Source: a virus
Reading direction: 5' to 3' (one strand)
IMG/VR virus record: IMGVR_UViG_3300001460_000004
Coordinates: 162,483 to 226,482 of that record
Length of the DNA stretch: 64,000 nucleotides
The notes below the pieces were generated by a model, which was not told where the DNA came from, ran no database searches, and saw nothing but the letters and a program-made list of their open reading frames with translations. Of the stretch, positions 1 to 8,011 are shown one piece after another. A program made the position numbers and the translations under genes. Positions within the stretch are counted from its first letter, which is position 1; each line of letters starts with the position of its first letter.

Positions 1-102
1 GCAGGCACAGTTTTACCTCAAGGGTGTAATGTAATGATATTTCACGGATCGCCTAAACCACATCAAGTAAACGATCCTATAATAAATGGTTATTGGGTAT
101 GA
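1..102 (+). CDS. C-terminal end of a gene cut by the window edge, possibly a glycosyltransferase
   Basis: The first frame is open from base 1 to a TGA at 100-102 and gives 33 residues containing VMIFHGSPKPHQV. An FHG-x-P-x-P-H-x-V ending is, from memory, typical of some phage and bacterial glycosyltransferase-like proteins, so this is a weak assignment. The TGA overlaps the ATG of the next gene (ATGA), as in many translationally coupled pairs in this genome. Confidence 0.5.
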   Translation, partial: AGTVLPQGCNVMIFHGSPKPHQVNDPIINGYWV

Positions 103-884
103 TTATAATAAACTTTATGCCAGGAGCAATGGGACATTTTCTATTAGGGCAAATTTATAGATGCTTTCCCAGTTACTATGAAGATAAAGTAGTGCAAATG
201 AACCAACGATATTCATACATGCAACAAAAATCTACCAATCATCATGCAGAGCCTGATTTACGTTTACCGCGTCACGACATAATTGAACCACATCATTTGA
301 GTTGGTTATTTGATAATCATGGATCGTTACATAAAACTGTTTTGTTACACAATTATAATATATTACCCAAACGTGAGTTACGCTACAACAGTATAATTAA
401 TATAACTTGTAATGGATTAGCAACACAGCATACTTGTGCTTTTTTAAGCTGGATTAAGAACGGTAAATGGCATATAAAAAGTATCCAAGAGTCAGTTGCG
501 TTAGGAAACAATCTTTATCAAGAGACATGTGAGGAAATGCATCGATATACAAAAATGTACATGCCGTATCCAGAATCACATTGCAACATTGAATTTTGGG
601 ATATGAAAAATCCTGATAACTTATTGGGTGTGTTAGGATCAGTTGCCCGGCATATAAATACTAATCGTATTACACCAATTAATAGAGTACAATATACACA
701 GACTTATGCAAACACATTACAACCAATACATAAACACGAAGAACTGTATCAAAACATGATGTGGGTATACAGTTGTTTACAACAGTATGCAAAAGATCCA
801 GTTCCGCAGTATCAAGATGCATTTAAAAATGATACAAAAAGGTTTAAATATACAGTTGAACAATTATTCAAGGTGTTTGAATAA
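99..884 (+). CDS. Conserved phage protein with a sulfotransferase-like N-terminal loop
   Basis: Function not recognised. I chose the ATG at 99, which overlaps the upstream TGA, over an in-frame TTG at 93. The protein starts with a hydrophobic strand and a Gly-rich turn (MIIINFMPGAMGHF), resembling the nucleotide-binding loop at the start of sulfotransferases. A later segment, NIEFWDMKN, matches a similar segment (NFEFWEFDENN) in the gene at 9431-10417. The two, and possibly 51509-52078, look like distant paralogues. A surface-modification role is inference only. Confidence 0.75.
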   Translation: MIIINFMPGAMGHFLLGQIYRCFPSYYEDKVVQMNQRYSYMQQKSTNHHAEPDLRLPRHDIIEPHHLSWLFDNHGSLHKTVLLHNYNILPKRELRYNSIINITCNGLATQHTCAFLSWIKNGKWHIKSIQESVALGNNLYQETCEEMHRYTKMYMPYPESHCNIEFWDMKNPDNLLGVLGSVARHINTNRITPINRVQYTQTYANTLQPIHKHEELYQNMMWVYSCLQQYAKDPVPQYQDAFKNDTKRFKYTVEQLFKVFE

Positions 885-891
885 AACATCA

Positions 892-897
892 TAAATA
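892..897 (+). promoter_or_regulatory. T4-type late promoter (TAAATA)
   Basis: CATAAATAG lies 35 bases before the ATG of the virion-like gene at 932. The leader between them contains an AGGAG ribosome-binding site. The TAAATA core matches the T4 late promoter box. Confidence 0.6.
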
Positions 898-931
898 GTA
901 GAGACAGAATTTCAATAGGAGCTTCATAGCA

Positions 932-1741
932 ATGGCAAAAACATTACGAATTATTGGTTTGGGATTTCACGCATCACAAGCAACAGTAACAATCAAACTT
1001 GACGGGGCAACAGTTTATACCGGAAATGTACCAACAGATACAGTGAATCCGTATACTGTAGATATGACAAATGCACAATTGTCAACAGCTTTTGCAACAC
1101 CAGTACATACATGGGATGTTGCAGTTGATTCAGCTGGCACAAACAGTTTAGAAATTGAAGCAACACAAGGAGACTTTGTTTTCTTAAGAGCTGACAGTAA
1201 TTATATGCCAATTAGCTACATTGCATCTCCAAGTGATATGTTTAGTTCCGGTGAGTTTGGATATATTAACTGCTATTATACAACTACTTCAGATGGCGTT
1301 TATAGAGATCCCAACAGTAGTGTACAAATTGATAGCGTTGCTCTTACTCCTTCGCGTAGTGCCGGTCAACTTTTAGGACAATGGAACTGGGGAATTGAAA
1401 GTGGCCAAGTGTTTACTAGTACGTTAAATGTAAGTGCTGGGCTTGAAACACCTGATCCACTTGATGAAGCAACACTAATTAAATCAACTCTAAGTTACAC
1501 CGGTGATGGTACAACAAACTCTTTTGCAATCCCAACTGATGCAGGTGGTGCAGTACGTACAACAACAACTGGACTAGTCAATGGTGCTGATCAGCTTACA
1601 AACTGGGTAGTTGATCAAGCTAGTAATCCAAAAGTTGGCGCATTTAATGTAGTTCCAGCTAGTGGTACAGCTATTGTTATTAATCGTGTTGAGAGATTTG
1701 ATGACAGCTTAACAAGCTATGCTAATTTTGAACTAGTATAA
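932..1741 (+). CDS. Putative virion or tail-associated protein
   Basis: The 269-residue product is rich in Thr, Ser, Val and Gly, with no transmembrane segment, which suits a beta-rich structural protein. The N-terminal part (LRIIGLGFHASQATVTIKLD) resembles a small beta-sandwich domain. The second half has a tail-fibre-like TLSYTGDGTTNSFAIP segment. It stands alone between a late-type promoter and an intrinsic terminator, so it is probably a highly expressed single-gene unit made late in infection. No family was recognised. Confidence 0.75.
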   Translation: MAKTLRIIGLGFHASQATVTIKLDGATVYTGNVPTDTVNPYTVDMTNAQLSTAFATPVHTWDVAVDSAGTNSLEIEATQGDFVFLRADSNYMPISYIASPSDMFSSGEFGYINCYYTTTSDGVYRDPNSSVQIDSVALTPSRSAGQLLGQWNWGIESGQVFTSTLNVSAGLETPDPLDEATLIKSTLSYTGDGTTNSFAIPTDAGGAVRTTTTGLVNGADQLTNWVVDQASNPKVGAFNVVPASGTAIVINRVERFDDSLTSYANFELV

Positions 1742-1753
1742 TATACCAAAATA

Positions 1754-1780
1754 AAGGCACTTTTGGGTGCCTTTTTTCTT
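1754..1780 (+). terminator. Intrinsic terminator
   Basis: GGCAC at 1756-1760 pairs with GTGCC at 1767-1771, and a run of six T follows at 1772-1777. It lies just after the virion-like gene ending at 1741. Confidence 0.85.
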
Positions 1781-1832
1781 GACTTTTTTTCCAATTCCTT
1801 ATTAATCAACGACTTAGTTGCCCAAGAAAAGG

Positions 1833-1861
1833 TTGCTCAAACGAGCATTGTGTCATATAAT
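1833..1861 (+). promoter_or_regulatory. Sigma-70-type early promoter
   Basis: TTGCTC (1833-1838), a 17-base spacer and TATAAT (1856-1861). It would drive the CHCC zinc-finger gene at 1898. Confidence 0.75.
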
Positions 1862-1897
1862 ATATGTAACAGTTAAAAAACAAAAAAGAAAAAAAAG

Positions 1898-2083
1898 ATG
1901 ACAGAAGAGCATAGTCCAAGGGTAGACGGATTCAATGAAGTTGTTGTATACTGTGATACTAATAGAACTTGGTGTATGGGCGAACAAATGGATCATCCTA
2001 AAGTATACTACACAATACCAGATGGCGGAGAAGCTATATGTGGTTACTGTGATATAAAGTTTAGATTAAAAAAACCATTATAG
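1898..2083 (+). CDS. CHCC-type zinc-finger protein
   Basis: The 61-residue protein ends with DHPKVYYTIPDGG-x(4)-CGYC, the pattern of the zf-CHCC family (a Cys upstream, a His in DHP, then CxxC). Cellular members include small bacterial zinc-finger proteins and the NDUFS6 subunit of respiratory complex I. The zinc ligands are probably C25 (or C19), the His of DHPKV and the two Cys of CGYC. It has its own sigma-70-type promoter, so it is probably an early gene. Its role in infection is unknown. Confidence 0.75.
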   Translation: MTEEHSPRVDGFNEVVVYCDTNRTWCMGEQMDHPKVYYTIPDGGEAICGYCDIKFRLKKPL

Positions 2084-2094
2084 CAATATAAAGG

Positions 2095-2123
2095 TTGACA
2101 TAGTAATAAAACTGTGTTACTGT
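2095..2123 (+). promoter_or_regulatory. Sigma-70-type early promoter
   Basis: TTGACA (2095-2100), a 17-base spacer and TACTGT (2118-2123). It lies upstream of the AAA ATPase gene. The -10 box is weak, and a nearby alternative TATTAATAT may be used instead. Confidence 0.6.
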
Positions 2124-2178
2124 ATTAATATAAGTTGACAAAGAGCAACAAACAAATCGTGTTAATTAGGAGCAATAA

Positions 2179-3186
2179 ATGAATAAAGTTGAAATTAAAA
2201 ACGGTACGTATCGCGGCGTTGAAGTTAACGGTGTGTTTTCATTAGTCAAACCTGTACAAACAGGAACAAAAGGAATGTTTCTCACCGTGCAAGGGCAAGG
2301 TCAATTTGAAGGTCGAGATAAAATTCGAGTGTTAGTTGATAACAAAGACTCGTTTGAATACATTGGTGGTAACCCAGTAACTGATGTCAAACAAGATGTT
2401 GAGACAGATGAACAAATAATCAAGCGTATTGAAGAGCGTTTTCAAATACTTGAAGATATGACCAAAGCTACAATTAACAGTGATGTACGTGCTATGATTG
2501 TCACAGGACCTCCAGGTGTTGGTAAAAGTTTTGGTGTTGAAACTGAACTTGAAAAAGCAAGTTTGTTTGAACAGATTGCAGGCAAAGGACTCAAGTACGA
2601 GGTTGTTAAGGGTGCAATGACTCCAATTGGATTGTATGCAACACTTTACAAACATGCAGATAAAAATCATGTACTAGTGTTTGATGATTGTGATAGTATT
2701 TTGTTAGATGATTTGAGTTTAAACATTCTCAAAGCCGCACTTGACAGCGGTAAACGTAGACGTATTCATTGGAATGCAGACAGCAGTAAATTGCGTAATG
2801 AAGGTATTCCAAATAGTTTTGATTTTAAAGGCGGAGTAATTTTTATTACTAACTTAAACTTTGAAACACTAAAAAGCAAACGTCTTAAAGATCATTTGGA
2901 TGCATTGCAATCACGTTGTCACTATTTGGATCTTACATTAAACACCATGCGTGATAAGATCTTGCGTATTAAACAGATCTTTAACAAAGGCGACTTGTTT
3001 GTTGACTATGATTTTGATGCAGAAACAGGTGATGAAATTATTGCCTTTATGGGCGAAAATAAAGATCGTTTGCGTGAAGTTAGTTTGCGTATGGCACTTA
3101 AAATTGCAGACTTAACTAAAGTTAGCAAAACAAATTGGAGAAATTTAGCTAAGTCAACTTGCATGCGAAATGCATACGCAAAATAA
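2179..3186 (+). CDS. AAA-family ATPase
   Basis: A Walker A motif, GPPGVGKS, lies near residues 110-117 and a Walker B-like VLVFDDCDS near 165-173. A sensor-1-like FITNLN segment follows. The first 80 residues form a small basic, beta-rich domain. An AGGAGC ribosome-binding site precedes the ATG. The layout resembles single-gene AAA ATPases of marine T4-like phages, whose substrate is unknown to me. It is not a clear match to the T4 clamp loader gp44. An early promoter precedes it and a strong terminator follows. Confidence 0.85.
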   Translation: MNKVEIKNGTYRGVEVNGVFSLVKPVQTGTKGMFLTVQGQGQFEGRDKIRVLVDNKDSFEYIGGNPVTDVKQDVETDEQIIKRIEERFQILEDMTKATINSDVRAMIVTGPPGVGKSFGVETELEKASLFEQIAGKGLKYEVVKGAMTPIGLYATLYKHADKNHVLVFDDCDSILLDDLSLNILKAALDSGKRRRIHWNADSSKLRNEGIPNSFDFKGGVIFITNLNFETLKSKRLKDHLDALQSRCHYLDLTLNTMRDKILRIKQIFNKGDLFVDYDFDAETGDEIIAFMGENKDRLREVSLRMALKIADLTKVSKTNWRNLAKSTCMRNAYAK

Positions 3187-3191
3187 GAACA

Positions 3192-3258
3192 ACCGGGATG
3201 ATACTTACACGTTTCTAGCTCCTGAGTCATCCCGGTAACCTTGGAGTGAAATACTCCA
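3192..3258 (+). other. Structured 3' region: two hairpins before the terminator
   Basis: A 10-bp stem pairs 3192-3201 (ACCGGGATGA) with 3227-3236 (TCATCCCGGT), enclosing a 25-base loop. A 6-bp stem pairs TGGAGT (3242-3247) with ACTCCA (3253-3258). With the terminator that follows they form three stems in a row. They could be mRNA 3' protection, a processed small RNA or a protein-binding site. Confidence 0.6.
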
Positions 3259-3260
3259 CA

Positions 3261-3296
3261 AGGGGTACTAGTTTAATACTAGTACCTCTTTTTTTG
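3261..3296 (+). terminator. Strong intrinsic terminator
   Basis: AGGGGTACTAGT (3261-3272) pairs with ACTAGTACCTCT (3278-3289) with one G-T pair, around a TTAAT loop. Seven T follow the stem. It closes the AAA ATPase unit. Confidence 0.9.
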
Positions 3297-3298
3297 AT

Positions 3299-3304
3299 TA
3301 AATA
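3299..3304 (+). promoter_or_regulatory. Late promoter-like TAAATA, leaderless arrangement
   Basis: TAAATA ends exactly five bases before the ATG at 3310, and no ribosome-binding site is visible. Transcription from a T4-type late promoter here would start at or next to the A of the ATG. Confidence 0.6.
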
Positions 3305-3309
3305 ATGAT

Positions 3310-4455
3310 ATGATCTTCTGTCATGCTCCCTGGACAAATATTGATATTAACCAACAAGGCACAATAGCACCTTGTTGTAAGTTTCGTCATGTTCATTACA
3401 ATGAATCTGAATACAATATTTTTGATCATTCTGTGGAACAGTATATTGAAAGCGATACATTAACTTCAGTTAAAGAAGATTTCAAACAAGGTAATTGGCC
3501 AATTGGGTGTATACGTTGTAAAACAGAAGAAGAAAACAGGATACCAAGCAAAAGGCAAATGGATTATAAACGTTGGCAATCGGTGTTAGACTCTCGTGAC
3601 TTAATCAAAAAAGAATTTATAACTAGTAGTATTGCATTTGGAAATACATGCAATCTTAAATGTATTACATGCAGCAGCTGGGCTAGTAGTCGGTGGCACA
3701 AAGAATATAAAGACTTAACTGGTATGGATATTAAACCAGTACACTTTCGTAAAAATAAATTTGTAGAAGAGTTTGTTAAATGGGCACCTGATATGTTGCA
3801 CATTGACATTCCAGGCGGTGAACCATTTTTAAGTGGTGTACCAGCACAACATCAATTATTAGACTACTATATTACAACAGGCAAAGCTCAACACATGACA
3901 TTGCACTATACAACAAATGTTACAATTTGGCCTAATGACGAATGGTGGACTAGATGGCAACATTTTAAAAACGTAGAAATACAATTGAGTTTGGATGGTA
4001 TTGATCAACAGTTTGAATACATTAGACATCCGGCAAACTGGAATACAGTATTACAACACATCAAACAATACCAAACCAAACAGATAAAATACATTAACGT
4101 TGAGCTAAGTGTTGCCCACACTGTAAGTGCATACAATGTTTATTACCTTGACAAGTTTTATGCATGGTGCGAAAGCGTTGGGTTACCAAAACCTTGGTGC
4201 GGCAGAGTACATGATCCAAATGAAATGCGTCCAACTGTTTGGCATGGTAAAGCCAAGCAAGCTATAATAAAAAGATTATATAAAAGTAAATTTATTGATG
4301 TAAGGAAATGGGCTCAACTGATGTTAGAAAATGATGACAGTGAGCATTATGATGCATTTGTAAAACGTACGGCATGGCATGACCAATACCGCGGCACAAA
4401 CTTTTCAAAAATTTTTCCTGAAATGTCTGAATATCTGTTGACACATGCGTCCTAA
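3310..4455 (+). CDS. Radical SAM protein with a Cys-rich (twitch-type) region
   Basis: The radical SAM cluster motif CNLKCITC (CxxxCxxC) lies near residues 114-121. It is followed by a GGEP motif (IPGGEPFLSG) that binds S-adenosylmethionine. The N-terminal region has more cysteines (APCCKF, GCIRCKTEE), as in phage radical SAM proteins with an N-terminal auxiliary cluster domain. Substrate unknown. The gene at 17505 is a related protein, and both would need the iron-sulfur supply suggested by the IscU and IscA-like genes in this window. Confidence 0.85.
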   Translation: MIFCHAPWTNIDINQQGTIAPCCKFRHVHYNESEYNIFDHSVEQYIESDTLTSVKEDFKQGNWPIGCIRCKTEEENRIPSKRQMDYKRWQSVLDSRDLIKKEFITSSIAFGNTCNLKCITCSSWASSRWHKEYKDLTGMDIKPVHFRKNKFVEEFVKWAPDMLHIDIPGGEPFLSGVPAQHQLLDYYITTGKAQHMTLHYTTNVTIWPNDEWWTRWQHFKNVEIQLSLDGIDQQFEYIRHPANWNTVLQHIKQYQTKQIKYINVELSVAHTVSAYNVYYLDKFYAWCESVGLPKPWCGRVHDPNEMRPTVWHGKAKQAIIKRLYKSKFIDVRKWAQLMLENDDSEHYDAFVKRTAWHDQYRGTNFSKIFPEMSEYLLTHAS

Positions 4456-4466
4456 TAACGTATAAT
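4438..4466 (+). promoter_or_regulatory. Sigma-70-type early promoter, leaderless arrangement
   Basis: Perfect TTGACA (4438-4443), a 17-base spacer and perfect TATAAT (4461-4466). The ATG of the next gene begins only six bases after the -10 box, with no ribosome-binding site between, so the predicted transcript starts at or near the ATG. Confidence 0.85.
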
Positions 4467-4472
4467 AATTAT

Positions 4473-5255
4473 ATGTCAAAAAAAGTATTAGTAACTGGCT
4501 GTAGTATGACCCGAGGGCATGGATTACGCAATGAACAAGACGATAAATGTCTATGGGTCAATGCATTGTTACCTAACTGTATAATTAACAATTATGCAGT
4601 TGATGGTGCAAACAACTATAGTATTTTTATGCAAACTCTTGCACACTTACGACAAAACTATTATGATGTAGTATTAGTTGGCTGGAGTGCAATACCTCGT
4701 TGGTGTTTTAATGTTGGACTTGAATTGTATCAAACACACACTGTACTTAGAGATGACGGACACAGTATAAACACAAACGACGGTGGACATTTTACTAGCA
4801 AATGGTTAGGCGAAACTGGTGACCGACTACGTAAAATACAAAACGATCACTGGGATCTATTAGACTTAGTTGCATTTGTGAATGTAATACGTGACATTCA
4901 AGTTACAATGAGAGGTGGTAAACTTGTATTTGTTAACACCCTTGGGCCATGGCCCAGTGAATACTTTGAAAGAAAAAACATTTCATTACCAGACGAACTA
5001 GACGAATTTGAAAAAGTCATGTATAATATAAACAATAGAGATGATGAAGAAATATTAACCTTGTACAATAAAGTTCACGACGACTACAAATACAATGGCG
5101 GAATTCGTAGTGAATTGTGGTTGAACTTGTACAACAGTTTAGCATCTCTACAACAAGACACGGTAAGTGCAGAAGATTTACATCCTGGGTATGCTAGCCA
5201 AGCACATTATACTGATGCTTTTAAAAATAAAATTGATCGGATGATTGCAGAATGA
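4473..5255 (+). CDS. SGNH/GDSL-type hydrolase-like protein
   Basis: The nucleophile block appears as VTGCSMTRGHGL at residues 7-18, with Ser in place within GCSM. A DxxH-type block (DLHPGYASQAHY) lies near the C-terminus. SGNH enzymes usually remove or move acyl groups on sugars or lipids. The N-terminal GCS instead of GDS is a variant block I. It has the best early promoter in the window and appears to be leaderless. Its last bases overlap the start of the helicase gene, so the two are probably cotranscribed. Confidence 0.75.
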   Translation: MSKKVLVTGCSMTRGHGLRNEQDDKCLWVNALLPNCIINNYAVDGANNYSIFMQTLAHLRQNYYDVVLVGWSAIPRWCFNVGLELYQTHTVLRDDGHSINTNDGGHFTSKWLGETGDRLRKIQNDHWDLLDLVAFVNVIRDIQVTMRGGKLVFVNTLGPWPSEYFERKNISLPDELDEFEKVMYNINNRDDEEILTLYNKVHDDYKYNGGIRSELWLNLYNSLASLQQDTVSAEDLHPGYASQAHYTDAFKNKIDRMIAE

Positions 5256-6718
5256 AACAAGCAACTCTCATAGTACGAGACGAAGTTAATATTAAATTTG
5301 AAGGCTTAGATTTAGATACTCGCAAAAAACTGCATGCTAAATTTAAATTTCCTGTACCTTATGCAAGATATTTACCAGCAGTTAAACTTGGACGATGGGA
5401 TGGCAAGATTGCATTTTTTCAAATGGGAGGTAGTAGCTATGTAAACTTATTGCCACAAATACTTCCGATGGTAGTTGACGAAGGATATGACATAGAATTA
5501 AGTGACCTGCGTGAATATACAACCACATTTGATTTTGACAAAGTAACGAGTAATTCATTTGCACATATCAAATGGCCAGAAAAACATCCAGCTGCTGGCG
5601 AAAGTATAACATTACGTGATTATCAAGTTGAAATAGTTAATAAGTTTTTAGAAAACCCACAATGTTTACAGGAAATTGCAACCGGCGCAGGTAAAACTAT
5701 TATGACTGCGGCACTGAGTCAACGCATTGAATCATATGGACGTAGTATTGTTATTGTTCCCAATAAAAGTTTAGTAACACAAACTGAAAAAGATTACATC
5801 AACATGGGATTGGATGTGGGTGTATTTTTTGGTGACAGAAAAGAATTTGGTAAAACACATACAATTTGTACTTGGCAAAGTTTGAATATACTGTTAAAGA
5901 ATACAAAAAGTTTTGAAGCCGAAGTTACAATACAAGATTTTTTAGAAGATGTTGTTTGTGTTATAGTTGATGAAGTACATATGGCTAAAGCAGACGCACT
6001 AAAAACACTATTAACTGGTGTAATGAGTCAAATACCTATACGTTGGGGATTAACAGGAACAATACCCAAGGAAGCATTTGAATTTGAAGCATTACATGTA
6101 AGTATAGGCCCAGTTGAAAGTCAACTGAGTGCTAGTGAATTACAAGAGAGAGGTGTATTGGCAAATTGCCATGTGAATATTGTACAATTAATTGACCAGG
6201 TAGAATATAATAATTATCAAAGTGAATTAAAATACTTATTGGAAGAAACAGGTAGACTGGATACTATAAGCGAACTTGTTAGTCGAGTTAACTTAACTGG
6301 AAATACATTAGTATTAGTTGATAGAATTAGTGCAGGCACAGCATTACAACAAAGATTGCCTGACAGTGTTTTTATTAGTGGTGGTACTAAATCAGGTGAA
6401 AGGCAAGATGAGTATGATGAAGTGGCTACTGCCCAAGGTAAAATTATTATTGCCACTTATGGGGTGGCTGCTGTGGGGATTAATATTCCCCGTATCTTTA
6501 ATTTGGTTTTGTTGGAACCTGGAAAAAGTTTTGTTCGAGTTATCCAAAGTATCGGGCGTGGGATAAGAAAAGCAGAGGACAAAGATCATGTGCAAATATG
6601 GGATATCACTAGTACATGTAAATACGCCAAACGACATTTAACAAAAAGAAAAACATTTTACAAAGAGGCAAATTATCCCTTTAGTATTGAAAAATTAGAT
6701 TGGATGAAAATTAAATGA
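5252..6718 (+). CDS. uvsW: UvsW-type superfamily 2 DNA/RNA helicase
   Basis: The protein is 488 residues, close to T4 UvsW. It has an N-terminal domain of about 110 residues, then Q-motif-like LRDYQ. Walker A ATGAGKT lies at residues 143-149, the DEVH box at 240-243, LTGTIP (motif III) near 268-273, and a C-terminal motif VI, IQSIGRGIR. In T4, UvsW unwinds branched DNA and R-loops and helps switch from origin to recombination-dependent replication. The start overlaps the upstream stop as ATGA. Confidence 0.93.
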   Translation: MKQATLIVRDEVNIKFEGLDLDTRKKLHAKFKFPVPYARYLPAVKLGRWDGKIAFFQMGGSSYVNLLPQILPMVVDEGYDIELSDLREYTTTFDFDKVTSNSFAHIKWPEKHPAAGESITLRDYQVEIVNKFLENPQCLQEIATGAGKTIMTAALSQRIESYGRSIVIVPNKSLVTQTEKDYINMGLDVGVFFGDRKEFGKTHTICTWQSLNILLKNTKSFEAEVTIQDFLEDVVCVIVDEVHMAKADALKTLLTGVMSQIPIRWGLTGTIPKEAFEFEALHVSIGPVESQLSASELQERGVLANCHVNIVQLIDQVEYNNYQSELKYLLEETGRLDTISELVSRVNLTGNTLVLVDRISAGTALQQRLPDSVFISGGTKSGERQDEYDEVATAQGKIIIATYGVAAVGINIPRIFNLVLLEPGKSFVRVIQSIGRGIRKAEDKDHVQIWDITSTCKYAKRHLTKRKTFYKEANYPFSIEKLDWMKIK

Positions 6719-6731
6719 TAAGAGACTTAAA

Positions 6732-7235
6732 ATGAAAATACTACAACTTGATACAAATAGATCATACAACTTAGAAACACTGCCAGATGAAATTGGTGAT
6801 TTACGTTTTGCAATATTTGACAATAGTGATCCTACTAATCCAGATTATTTCTTTATACCTTTAATTTACTTAGAGTCTTTTAGTAGCCCTGCATTGGTGT
6901 TACGCATTGGAGAACATACAGTAAAAATGCCAATGGATTGGCAACTTTTAATTGGTGAACATGATACTGGAGATCTTGAAGTATTGCCATTGACCAGTTT
7001 AAACGATCGAGGATTTAGTGCATTTAAATTTAATCCATTAACTGATTTTCGACCCGAGTTTTACCCTGTAGAAGTAATTGATGTCTATCAAGATGTTACA
7101 TGGTATGCGCCTAAACTTAAAAACGGACAATTACTTTGTGTGCCACTTAGTGACGACCCAAAGCCAGAATGTGTATACTTTGTTAAGGATGTAAACCGCA
7201 ACAGTGAAATTGTTGATTATAACAAGGCTTGGTAA
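6732..7235 (+). CDS. Conserved phage protein of unknown function
   Basis: No family recognised. The 167-residue acidic protein has no signal peptide or membrane segment. It sits 13 bases after the helicase gene and abuts the lipoprotein gene, so it is probably part of the same operon. Its mid-part (ALVLRIGEHTVKMPMDW) looks like a beta-rich fold. Confidence 0.75.
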   Translation: MKILQLDTNRSYNLETLPDEIGDLRFAIFDNSDPTNPDYFFIPLIYLESFSSPALVLRIGEHTVKMPMDWQLLIGEHDTGDLEVLPLTSLNDRGFSAFKFNPLTDFRPEFYPVEVIDVYQDVTWYAPKLKNGQLLCVPLSDDPKPECVYFVKDVNRNSEIVDYNKAW

Positions 7236-7559
7236 ATGGGAAAATATTTAATTGTCTTTGTGACACTGTTTGTTGGTGCTTGCAGTAATTTACCTCAACC
7301 GCCTATAAGTTTTAATAAAAAAACAGTTATTATACCAAGAATCACTCCAGTTAAATTAAGAGAGGTTGACTGGATGACAATAAGCATGTATAATATAGAT
7401 GAAACAATTACAACCCTGCAATCTAAAGGACAGCCTGCTACAGTGTTTGGTCTCAGCGGTCAAGACTATGAGGACATAAGCGTAAACTTTGAAGCAATGC
7501 GGGACTATATAAAAGCACAACAACGTATTATTGATGCATATGAGGAATATCTCAAGTGA
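7236..7559 (+). CDS. Small lipoprotein
   Basis: A short positively charged start (MGK), a hydrophobic stretch and a lipobox (FVGAC, Cys 16) mark a lipoprotein signal. The mature part is about 90 residues. Host lipoprotein processing would anchor it in an envelope membrane. An outer-membrane spanin-like role in lysis is possible, but no inner-membrane partner is obvious beside it. It overlaps the next gene by four bases. Confidence 0.75.
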   Translation: MGKYLIVFVTLFVGACSNLPQPPISFNKKTVIIPRITPVKLREVDWMTISMYNIDETITTLQSKGQPATVFGLSGQDYEDISVNFEAMRDYIKAQQRIIDAYEEYLK

Positions 7560-8011
7560 GTGAAAAACTAAACATAGCAAATGAAATGCGATGTGTGGAT
7601 CAAAAAGATCGAGCCTTCTATGACAGTTTGACTGACGAAGAAAGAAAAAAGTTTTCAAACTTTCTTATGATACGGTGGAGTAGTTGTGTTAGCGGTGGTC
7701 GAGAAATGCAAGAGTACTATGTACAAAGTTGCAATCATTTTTTAAACAAACATTTTTTTACTATTAACAAACATCCTAAACTACAATGGTTATGTGCTAC
7801 AGCTATTAGTCCAGGAATGGGAACGCATCGACACAATTGGATAAGCCCTAAAAAGAAAAATAAAGGAACTGATGCAAAGGTTCGCAAAATACTTTTACAA
7901 GAATTTCCTAATACAAAGTCTGATGACTTAGATGTACTATTAAAAATAAACAATTTAAAAGATGTACGAGCGTTTTTAAAAGAACGAGGGCATGATTCTA
8001 AAAGTCAGTAA
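7556..8011 (+). CDS. Conserved phage protein, possibly a clamp-loader gp62-like subunit
   Basis: Starts with GTG overlapping the upstream TGA (GTGA). The sequence has a DRAFYDSLTDEERKKFSNFL block and a C-terminal helical segment (NTKSDDLDVLLKI). Short helical proteins like this next to replication genes in marine T4-like phages are sometimes called gp62-like, but I cannot confirm this without a profile search. The final 14 bases overlap the 3' end of the minus-strand gene that follows. Confidence 0.7.
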   Translation: MSEKLNIANEMRCVDQKDRAFYDSLTDEERKKFSNFLMIRWSSCVSGGREMQEYYVQSCNHFLNKHFFTINKHPKLQWLCATAISPGMGTHRHNWISPKKKNKGTDAKVRKILLQEFPNTKSDDLDVLLKINNLKDVRAFLKERGHDSKSQ

